Below are positions 21,789-28,100 of a stretch of 28,100 bases of DNA, in pieces. Origin of the DNA: CAKAHY01 sp041848045. Its GTDB lineage: Bacteria; Bacillota; Clostridia; Lachnospirales; Lachnospiraceae. Location: contig JBGZHY010000123.1 in assembly GCA_041848045.1 (NCBI GenBank), positions 1-28,100 of the forward strand, given 5' to 3'. Under the pieces are notes generated by a model. That model was given only the letters and a program-made list of their open reading frames with translations, searched no databases and had not been told where the DNA came from. Numbering within the stretch: position 1 is the stretch's first letter; each line of letters opens with the position of its first letter. Position numbers and translations under genes: made by a program.

Positions 21789-23930
21789 TTATTGCATATA
21801 TTGTATCGTTTCTTCTATAGGATCCACAATCTCATCCGGTACCCCCGCTTCGCGCAAGGCTTCGATAAGCGGCGAAAAGTCCGCCTCGGAAGCCCATGCA
21901 CTGATCGCCGTCTGATCCTGCACGTCCACACCCTCTTCAATTTCTTTTACGCTTGCTTTCTTGAGCTCTTTGCTTGTCACGCTCATCTCGGCGAGCATTT
22001 CCTCATCGTACTCCAGAGTAAGGCGTCCGTCCGTTTCAAGGCCGTCCGTATTGACATCAAGATAAATCACCAGCGCATTCGGATCCAACGGCAGATACTC
22101 CGTATCCTCCACACTCATGCTGAAGTTTGCCTTCAACTCTATCTTTCCTTTCTTGAAAGCACTGTAGTTAAAGTCTTCTACCTGGATATTGAAGCTGTCC
22201 TCCGTGTATCCGCTCTGCATAGTAAAATCGCCGCTTACTTTGCCGCCGGACAGTTTTCCTTCGCCTTCCAGAGTATATACAAGCTCTTCATCCACGGCAC
22301 TCTCCATCAACAGACCGAACTTGGTCCCCTTTCTCGGCATGAGATAGGTCTGGGTCCGGCTCGTCACAGAATCAATATTTTCCACCTTTCTTCCGATGAC
22401 CTTACCGCTGCCGTCCACCCAGGTGGTCAGAATCAACTCCGTATCCTCATCTACACTCAAATTCTCCTTTGCACTTTCCAAATCTGCAATAAAGCTGTCA
22501 TAGAGATCTTCACCGTCTGCACTGCTGTAAGCCATACCGCCATACGGATAAACCATGCTTGTCTTACCGGCAGCATCTCCCACGGCAACGATAATCTCCT
22601 TTAATTCCTCATCCTCTATAGCCGTATCCAACATTTTTTCATAAACCTTCTCCAAATCTTCCGCGTCATACTTTGCCTCCAATTTGTAGACACTTTGGCT
22701 GATACCGCTTGCACTCACCTTTTCCTTGCTCTTTTTGGCTGAACCGATGCCGTCTATCAATATTGCCGTATACCGGTTCATCACATTTTCCAGCTTTTTG
22801 CCTTCCGGAAAGGCATCGTACATCTCTTTCACGGCAGTGATATCCATTACATTCATACCGGCGGACTCCGCATCCACATAAAGAGCCTCTTCCGAAAGCT
22901 CCGGCAAAAGCATGTATACGCTCTGCGGATTTACAAACATCTCCATTGCCAGCAAATGCACATCATTTAATGCGAAGCTCGCATCAACACTGTACGCTTC
23001 ATCCCCTATCGCCATCTTGTAGTCCAGGCTAAAGTTCTCAAGCCAGGAAATATCCACATCCTCATAGGCGCCTATGGTTTCATCATACAAAGTCTTTGCC
23101 TCTTCTCCGATACTTACCTTTACCGTTCCCTCTGACGGCTTTTCGTAACCCTTCTTGGAAATCGCTATGTAGGCATCATAAAAATCCGCAAAATCAGCAG
23201 CAAAGTTCTTAGCTTCACGCTTTTCAATATACTGCTGGTAAGACTTTGCAGAGCTGAAGGTTCTCTTGAAGAAATTACCAAGTCCCTTGGCAAAGACTGC
23301 CAAAAGACCGATGAGAAGCACCAGTACAAGCGCCACAATAGCGATAAACAGACCGGCTTTAGACTTCTTTTTCGGCGGCTTCGTCCCCACATTCGGAGCA
23401 GACTGGGCTTTCTGCCCAAAGGCTTCCGCTTTTGCCTCCACCTTATCTCCCATCTGCCGCGCCGCAGAGCTTACTTCTTCTCCTGCCTGCTTTGCCGCCT
23501 CCTGCACCTGTCCGGCTGCTGCACCTGCCACGGCGCCCGCTTCTGCTACTGCCGTTTCCACAGCCGCCTCCGCCTTCGGTGCTTCCTGCTCTACGGCTTC
23601 CGTAAGTTTCTCTGCCGCAGAATCTGCCGCTTCCACCACCTCTGCCTCCGCAGTTTCCACAGCCGCCTCCGCCTTCGATGCTTCCTGCTCTACGGCTTCC
23701 GTAAGTTTCTCCGCCGCAGAATCTGCCGCTTCCGTCACCTCTGCCTCTGCTGCTTCCACAGCCGCCTCCGCCTTCGGTGCTTCCTGCTCTATAACTTCCG
23801 TGACTTTCTCGGCTTCGGCTTCCACTGCTCCTGCAACTTCCGCCGCAGCTTCCCGCTCTACCTTCTCACCGCAGTTACTGCAGAATTTCGTACTCTCCGA
23901 TAATTCGTTTCCACAATTCTTACACTGCAT
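21789..23930 (-). CDS. zinc-ribbon, alanine-rich repeat, single-pass membrane protein of unknown function
   Basis: The product is 713 residues. An N-terminal zinc ribbon has Cys 3, 6, 17 and 20. Residues about 28-180 are Ala/Glu-rich and include 33-residue tandem repeats (50-82, 83-115, part of a third from 116), each made of three 11-residue blocks such as AAEKLTEAVEQ. A basic stretch KPPKKKSK precedes a transmembrane helix (about 193-214). The remaining 500 residues should be outside the cell and read as a mostly beta, Ser/Lys/Glu-rich soluble domain without a family I recognise. The Lys-rich flank predicts an N-in topology, so the zinc ribbon and repeats are cytoplasmic. It starts with GGGAGG eight bases before ATG and heads the ABC operon. 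Zinc-ribbon membrane proteins of this plan are common in Lachnospiraceae, usually unnamed. Confidence 0.85.
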   Translation of the reverse strand: MQCKNCGNELSESTKFCSNCGEKVEREAAAEVAGAVEAEAEKVTEVIEQEAPKAEAAVEAAEAEVTEAADSAAEKLTEAVEQEASKAEAAVETAEAEVVEAADSAAEKLTEAVEQEAPKAEAAVETAVAEAGAVAGAAAGQVQEAAKQAGEEVSSAARQMGDKVEAKAEAFGQKAQSAPNVGTKPPKKKSKAGLFIAIVALVLVLLIGLLAVFAKGLGNFFKRTFSSAKSYQQYIEKREAKNFAADFADFYDAYIAISKKGYEKPSEGTVKVSIGEEAKTLYDETIGAYEDVDISWLENFSLDYKMAIGDEAYSVDASFALNDVHLLAMEMFVNPQSVYMLLPELSEEALYVDAESAGMNVMDITAVKEMYDAFPEGKKLENVMNRYTAILIDGIGSAKKSKEKVSASGISQSVYKLEAKYDAEDLEKVYEKMLDTAIEDEELKEIIVAVGDAAGKTSMVYPYGGMAYSSADGEDLYDSFIADLESAKENLSVDEDTELILTTWVDGSGKVIGRKVENIDSVTSRTQTYLMPRKGTKFGLLMESAVDEELVYTLEGEGKLSGGKVSGDFTMQSGYTEDSFNIQVEDFNYSAFKKGKIELKANFSMSVEDTEYLPLDPNALVIYLDVNTDGLETDGRLTLEYDEEMLAEMSVTSKELKKASVKEIEEGVDVQDQTAISAWASEADFSPLIEALREAGVPDEIVDPIEETIQYMQ
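23555..23815 (-). repeat. 99-base in-frame tandem repeat in the zinc-ribbon membrane protein gene
   Basis: Copies of a segment beginning TTCCACAGCCGCCTCC (plus strand) recur at 23556, 23655 and about 23754, exactly 99 bases apart, with few differences. This encodes the 33-residue, 3 x 11 repeat. Such arrays expand and contract by recombination, so copy number may vary between strains. Confidence 0.9.
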
Positions 23931-24005
23931 AGTTTATACCTCCCTGCTTATAATACTTATGCTGATTTATATAAAATACATACATAGCAAGTTTCTTGTA
24001 CATAC

Positions 24006-24034
24006 AATATATCGTATATCCTCGGAATAGTCAA
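24006..24034 (-). promoter_or_regulatory. promoter of the zinc-ribbon/ABC/comF operon
   Basis: On the minus strand TTGACT (24034-24029), a 17-base spacer, and TATATT (24011-24006). The start of transcription would fall about 70 bases before ATG 23930. No hairpin terminator for recD2 is seen between 24052 and here, so read-through may add to it. Confidence 0.85.
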
Positions 24035-24051
24035 TCTTAAGAAAGGGCTTT

Positions 24052-26283
24052 TTACAGCGCCAGCTCCTGAATCCGTTCATCCAAGCCGGAAAAACGCTTC
24101 ATCTCCAGTGTATTCCCCACCATTTCATAAAAGGATTCTCCGCTGCCGACCAAGACCACCATGGACTTTGCTCTGGTTACCGCCGTATAAATCAAATTTC
24201 TGGACATCAGCAGGCGGGGCCCCCGAAACAGTGGGATAATCACCGCCGGATATTCGCTTCCCTGGGATTTATGCACCGTAATCGCATAAGCAAGCTCCAA
24301 CTCCCCCACCATGGAAAAATCGTATTCCGCCACTCGCTTGTCATCATACTCCACCGCAATGCTTTCCTCATACAGATCTATACTTCTGACAATCCCCACA
24401 TCACCGTTATACACCCCCATGCCGCTCTCTCTGATATTCCCTCTATCGTCCCTGACCTTCCATTCCAGCTGATAATTGTTTTTAACCTGCATCACCTTAT
24501 CCCCTACCCGCAGGGTCAAATCGCCGAAGCTTTTTTCCTCCTTGCCCCGCAAAGGCGGATTCAGGTGCTCCTGCAAAATCAGATTCAGGCGCTCCACCCC
24601 CAAAACACCCTTTCGCATGGGGCTCATTACCTGTATATCATTGCTTTTACATCGTAAATAAGGAGGCAGCTTCTCCTTTAACAAGGTCAGAATAACCGAA
24701 ATAACCCGCTCCGGTTCCTCTCTTGCAATAAAAACAAAGTCTTCGCTTTTTTTATGCAGATCAATAGGCTCTTCATCAATCATTTTATGGGCATTCACAA
24801 TGATGTCGCTGCCCAGTGCCTGCCTGTAAATCTGGTGCAGCACCACCACATTGAAGCAATCCGATGCAATCATATCCTTCAGTACATTGCCGGGACCCAC
24901 GCTGGGAAGCTGATTGGTGTCCCCCACCAGAATCAGCCTTGTCCCCACGGACACTGCCTTTAAAAGCGCATAAAACAACCCGATATCCACCATGCTGACC
25001 TCGTCGATGATGACCACATCCGCCTCCAGAGGATTACTCTCATTGCGCTCAAACAAGAGTGCATAGCGCTCCTCGGCGCTTCCTTCCTCCTCCGGCATAC
25101 CGTTGATTTCCAAAAGCCGGTGTATGGTTCTTGCTTCATGCCCCGTGGCCTCCGTCATACGCTTTGCCGCCCGCCCCGTCGGCGCCGCCAGTGCCACTTC
25201 CATATGCTTGTCTTCAAAATAACGGATAATGCTGTTGATCACCGTTGTCTTTCCGGTTCCCGGTCCCCCCGTAATAATGAGCAGCCCCGAATATACCGCC
25301 TCGATAACAGCCTTTCTCTGCAACTCATCCAGGCAGATGCCGGCACTTTTTTCCACCTCCGCCAGCGCCTCGCAGACCTTATCCATATCCTCATGGGAAC
25401 GAATATCAATATCGTGCAGCATCTTGGCGCAATTTAGCTCCATATAATAATAATGCGCGCTGTATACCGCATTAAAATCGGACATCTTCTTAACCACAAT
25501 GCGTTTTTCCATCTGCATATCCAGAATATGCTCGCTGATGTCCGCCATATCCAGCCCTAAAAGCTCTGCCGTGTGCTTTAGCGCCTCCTCCATGGGCAGA
25601 TAGACATGACCGCTTAAAGCCGCCGTGTTCAAAATATAAACCAGCCCCGATTTAATACGGAAAGCCGCATCCTTTTGAATACCGACTTTGGCGGCAATAT
25701 CATCCGCAATCTTAAATCCCACACCGGATATATCGTCCGCCAGCTTATAGGGATTTTCCGTGATGACGCCATACAGCGAGCTGCCGTATTCCTTATATAT
25801 CTTTGCCGAAAGCTTCATGCTGACGCCGTATTTTTGCAGAAAGAGCATCGCTTCCGACATATCCTTCTTTTCTTCAACCTGCTCGCCGATAGCCATCGCC
25901 ATCTTTTCACTGATGCCCTTTACTTCCGAAAGCCGCTCCGGCTCCCTTTCCAGAATACGCAGAGTATCCCCTTTAAACTTCTCCACAATGCGCTTTGCCA
26001 GCGCCGCTCCCACGCCTTTAAAGGCTCCGGAACCCAGATATTTCTCTATATTTTTCGCATCCTCAGGCCGCTCAATCTGATAGGAATGAACGAGAAGCTG
26101 CTCCCCATAACTAGGGTGCAGCTTCGTCTCTCCTTCGGCGCTGATATACTCGCCCTCATTGATATAATTGAATGTTCCCACCAAACTCAAGGACTTTTCA
26201 CCGCAGTCTAAGGACAATACAGTGTATCCGTTTTCCGCATTGCGAAATATAATTCTGTCAACGTATCCGTTTACACGCAGCAT
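24052..26283 (-). CDS. recD2: RecD2-type ATP-dependent DNA helicase
   Basis: The product is 743 residues from ATG 26283, with GAAGGA nine bases upstream. An in-frame ATG at 26319 lies inside the preceding gene and is not needed. The N-terminal OB-like region is followed by tandem helix-hairpin-helix motifs (FKGVGAALAKRIVEKF; LSEVKGISEKMAMAIGEQ), then the helicase core: Walker A GGPGTGKTT (about residue 338), DEVSMVD, GDTNQLPSVGPGNVL, and the C-terminal UvrD-like motifs AYAITVHKSQGSEYP and LIYTAVTRAKS. RecD2 is a 5'-3' helicase found in bacteria lacking RecBC and is linked to repair and replication fork maintenance. It is four bases after the MreB-family gene, so the two are co-transcribed. 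Confidence 0.96.
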   Translation of the reverse strand: MLRVNGYVDRIIFRNAENGYTVLSLDCGEKSLSLVGTFNYINEGEYISAEGETKLHPSYGEQLLVHSYQIERPEDAKNIEKYLGSGAFKGVGAALAKRIVEKFKGDTLRILEREPERLSEVKGISEKMAMAIGEQVEEKKDMSEAMLFLQKYGVSMKLSAKIYKEYGSSLYGVITENPYKLADDISGVGFKIADDIAAKVGIQKDAAFRIKSGLVYILNTAALSGHVYLPMEEALKHTAELLGLDMADISEHILDMQMEKRIVVKKMSDFNAVYSAHYYYMELNCAKMLHDIDIRSHEDMDKVCEALAEVEKSAGICLDELQRKAVIEAVYSGLLIITGGPGTGKTTVINSIIRYFEDKHMEVALAAPTGRAAKRMTEATGHEARTIHRLLEINGMPEEEGSAEERYALLFERNESNPLEADVVIIDEVSMVDIGLFYALLKAVSVGTRLILVGDTNQLPSVGPGNVLKDMIASDCFNVVVLHQIYRQALGSDIIVNAHKMIDEEPIDLHKKSEDFVFIAREEPERVISVILTLLKEKLPPYLRCKSNDIQVMSPMRKGVLGVERLNLILQEHLNPPLRGKEEKSFGDLTLRVGDKVMQVKNNYQLEWKVRDDRGNIRESGMGVYNGDVGIVRSIDLYEESIAVEYDDKRVAEYDFSMVGELELAYAITVHKSQGSEYPAVIIPLFRGPRLLMSRNLIYTAVTRAKSMVVLVGSGESFYEMVGNTLEMKRFSGLDERIQELAL

Positions 26284-26287
26284 TTCC

Positions 26288-27310
26288 TTACATCCTTCTC
26301 TTATCCTCTTCGTCCGCATGGCGGTACTCGATAAATTTACCGGTTCCGATGGCCACTGCCGTCAAAGGTTCCTCGGCAATGATGGTCTGTATACCCGTTT
26401 TTTCCTCAATCAAATCATCCAAGCCGGACAACAGGGCGCCGCCTCCCGTCAGCACAATACCTCTGTCATAAATATCCGCCGCAAGCTCCGGCGGTGTTCT
26501 TTCCAAAACATAATGCACCGCATCCACAATCTGCATAGCCGGCTCCAGCAAAGCTTCCAGAGTTTCATCACTGGTTACCACGATGGTCTTTGGCAGTCCC
26601 GTCACCAGGTTCCTCCCCCTGACCTCCATGGTCAGCTGCTCCGGTCTTTTGTAAGCGCCGCCGATGTTAATCTTAATCTCTTCTGCGGTTCTCTCGCCGA
26701 TCAGCAAATTGTGCTTCTTGCGCATATGTCTGACCAGGGCTTCGTCGAAATCATCGCCTGCCACCTTAATGGACGTACTGACTACCGTACCTCCCAGTGA
26801 AATCACCGCAATATCCGCCGTACCGCCGCCGATATCTACAATCATGTTGCCGCAGGCCTTTGCAATATCAATGCCCGCACCGATGGCTGCCGCTACCGGC
26901 TCCTCAATGATGGATACCTCCCTGGCTCCCGCCGCATAAGTGGCATCCTCCACCGCCTTGCGCTCCACCTCCGTAGCGCCGGACGGAATACACACCGCAA
27001 TGCGGGGCTTGCGGAAGGTTCTCTTTCCCACCGCCTTGTCAATAAAATAGCTGACCATCTTCTTGGTCACGGTATAATCACTGATAACACCCTTTCGCAG
27101 AGGTCTGACGGCGATGATATTCCCCGGCGTCCTTCCGATCATCAGCCTTGCCTCTTCGCCGATTGCCAGAATCTTATTGGTATCTTTATCTATGGCAACT
27201 ACGCTGGGTTCCTTTAAAACCACGCCTTTCCCCTTAATATATACCAGGATACTGGCTGTTCCCAAATCAATTCCGATATCATTTGAAACCAATCCAAACA
27301 TTCCAAACAT
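26288..27310 (-). CDS. MreB-family rod-shape protein (MreB/Mbl-like)
   Basis: The product is 340 residues, the family's length. Actin-fold nucleotide-binding motifs are present: phosphate-1 GIDLGTASILVY (13-24), phosphate-2 VDIGGGTADIAV (158-169), and the adenosine motif LTGGGALLSGL (286-296). An amphipathic N-terminus (MFGMFGLV) suits membrane binding. It forms filaments that guide elongation of the cell wall. No mreC or mreD is next to it, so it is more likely a solitary Mbl/MreB paralogue than the mreBCD operon member. It starts ATG 27310 with AAAAGGA 11 bases upstream, and recD2 follows. Confidence 0.95.
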   Translation of the reverse strand: MFGMFGLVSNDIGIDLGTASILVYIKGKGVVLKEPSVVAIDKDTNKILAIGEEARLMIGRTPGNIIAVRPLRKGVISDYTVTKKMVSYFIDKAVGKRTFRKPRIAVCIPSGATEVERKAVEDATYAAGAREVSIIEEPVAAAIGAGIDIAKACGNMIVDIGGGTADIAVISLGGTVVSTSIKVAGDDFDEALVRHMRKKHNLLIGERTAEEIKINIGGAYKRPEQLTMEVRGRNLVTGLPKTIVVTSDETLEALLEPAMQIVDAVHYVLERTPPELAADIYDRGIVLTGGGALLSGLDDLIEEKTGIQTIIAEEPLTAVAIGTGKFIEYRHADEEDKRRM

Positions 27311-27363
27311 GCTGTACCAAGTCCTTTTCTCTCAAAAATATTTTCTCAAACGCATTTGTTATC

Positions 27364-27392
27364 ATTATATACAACAGCGCTCTGACATACAA
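27364..27392 (-). promoter_or_regulatory. promoter of the MreB-family gene and recD2
   Basis: On the minus strand TTGTAT (27392-27387), a 17-base spacer, and TATAAT (27369-27364). The perfect -10 compensates for a weak -35. The leader would be about 45 bases. Confidence 0.75.
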
Positions 27393-27412
27393 TACTTAAT
27401 CTTGAGTTTAAG

Positions 27413-27449
27413 AAAAAAGTCCGGGCAAAGCTTCCGCCTCGCCCGAACT
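27413..27449 (-). terminator. intrinsic terminator after the Cna_B surface protein gene
   Basis: On the minus strand AGTTCGGGC (27449-27441) pairs with GCCCGGACT (27426-27418), with one G-U pair, followed by TTTTTTC. It lies 11 bases past the stop codon and just before the MreB-family promoter. Confidence 0.88.
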
Positions 27450-27460
27450 CCTTTACAATC

Positions 27461-28100
27461 TTAAGACTTTTTATCTTTGCTTCTTCTCTTTGCCAACAGC
27501 AGGAAAACCGTAAAAGCCGTGCCCGCCAGCAGCGTCAGCACATACATCCATATGTTGCTGTCGTCGCCGGTTTTCGGAACGCCGGACAGCATAAGGCTTC
27601 CCGTATTCTCCTCTCCCGCTTCCGAAGAACTTGCAAGTCCTCCCTCCTGAGGAGGAAGCGCTTCTTCAGGCGACACAGGGCTCTGCGCGCCTTCATTGAC
27701 AAAGCGCTGCAGCACGGAGCCGCCTCCGGCTCTTCCGCCGCCGCCTCCTCCGGCATTGCTTGCAATAGCATTATGCACCTCAAAATACAAATCCGTATGC
27801 AGACTGTCCATAGGGTCCACAAGAAGCTCGCTGCGCTTTATCGTAACCTTAAAGCCCAGGCCGTTTACTTCCTTGACGGAGTAATCAATCTGCGTTACGC
27901 CGTCCGCCTCATAAAACGGCAGATTCTTAAAGGTGTAGGTCCACGGAATCTCATTGCTTTCCGCCACCACTGCCGGATTGCCGACGCGTCCGCCGTTTTT
28001 CAGCAGATATACCTCTATTTCCTTAAGGAAAGAAGGACGCTCCTCCCAAGTCTTATGTACCCCCAGATTTCTGGTTCTCGGTCTGTTCTCCATGGTAAAC
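27461..28100 (-). CDS. Cna_B-repeat surface protein with sortase signal, C-terminal part (5' end outside window)
   Basis: The frame is open to the right edge (F-T-M-E-N-R reads through), so the ATG at 28093 is probably internal. At least one Cna_B-type domain is visible (VHKTWEERPSFLKEIEVYL; EIPWTYTFKNLPFYEADGV; YSVKEVNGLGFKVTI). A Gly-rich linker (ASNAGGGGGGRAGGG), a Pro/Glu/Ser-rich spacer and a cell-wall sorting signal follow: VPKTGD, a hydrophobic helix (WMYVLTLLAGTAFTVFLLLA) and a basic tail (KRRSKDKKS). VPKTG in place of LPxTG is an accepted variant. Sortase would link it to the wall or into a pilus. Such domains form stalks in adhesins and pilins. No sortase gene is in the window. Confidence 0.88.
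   Translation of the reverse strand, partial: FTMENRPRTRNLGVHKTWEERPSFLKEIEVYLLKNGGRVGNPAVVAESNEIPWTYTFKNLPFYEADGVTQIDYSVKEVNGLGFKVTIKRSELLVDPMDSLHTDLYFEVHNAIASNAGGGGGGRAGGGSVLQRFVNEGAQSPVSPEEALPPQEGGLASSSEAGEENTGSLMLSGVPKTGDDSNIWMYVLTLLAGTAFTVFLLLAKRRSKDKKS

Noticed and set aside
21747..22604. Plus-strand open frame opposite the zinc-ribbon protein gene
   Set aside because: Antisense shadow; His/Ile/Leu-rich composition and no ribosome binding site.
23555..23815. Possible CRISPR-like array
   Set aside because: The 99-base repeats have no unique spacers and are in-frame coding repeats.
23266..24030. Plus-strand Ala/Ser-rich open frame opposite the repeat region
   Set aside because: It mirrors the Ala/Glu-rich repeats on the other strand and has no start signals.

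Overview
The window looks like a chromosomal segment of a Clostridia-class Firmicute, most likely Lachnospiraceae. This is inferred from the strong AGGAGG-type ribosome binding sites, moderate GC content, a K+-dependent membrane pyrophosphatase, the gene order rpmG-secE-nusG-rplK-rplA-rplJ-rplL / rpoB-rpoC, RecD2, an MreB-type protein and a Cna_B/sortase-type surface protein. No rRNA, tRNA or CRISPR array was found.

Layout, left to right. (1) 1-1161 is an accessory or decayed zone. It holds the 3' end of an IS3-family transposase (D35E visible), its probable terminal repeat, a doubtful small ORF, a strong hairpin terminator on the minus strand and a frameshifted gene remnant. (2) 1162-3213 (+) is a membrane pyrophosphatase predicted to be K+-dependent and probably Na+-pumping, ending in a hairpin shared with the convergent operon. 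(3) 6174-3304 (-) is a four-gene unit, NfeD - SPFH - LysR regulator - YczE-like membrane protein, with an overlapping TAATG stop/start between SPFH and LysR. (4) 13786-6288 (-) is rpoB-rpoC. (5) 14016-14459 (+) is a small membrane-anchored protein of unknown function. It lies in inverted orientation between rplL and rpoB, with its own promoter and with intrinsic terminators facing each other at its 3' end. (6) 17869-14551 (-) is rpmG-secE-nusG-rplK-rplA, then an internal promoter, an L10 leader with attenuator, and rplJ-rplL. (7) 23930-18004 (-) is a five-gene unit: a zinc-ribbon/alanine-rich-repeat/single-TM protein, an ABC ATPase, two ABC-2-type permeases, and ComF. (8) 27310-24052 (-) is an MreB-family gene followed closely by recD2. 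(9) 28100-27461 (-) is the C-terminal part of a Cna_B-repeat surface protein with a VPKTG sorting signal.

Most of the window is housekeeping. The most notable architecture is the splitting of the usually continuous rplJL-rpoBC cluster by an oppositely oriented gene. Convergent terminators between rplL and that gene, and divergent promoters between that gene and rpoB, should make RNA polymerase subunit expression independent of the ribosomal protein operon. Second is the zinc-ribbon membrane protein, whose cytoplasmic linker is built from 33-residue (3 x 11) repeats and which heads an uncharacterised ABC-2 exporter operon that also carries comF. Third is the SPFH/NfeD pair fused transcriptionally, and probably translationally, to a LysR regulator. 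Functions of unrecognised proteins are left open.
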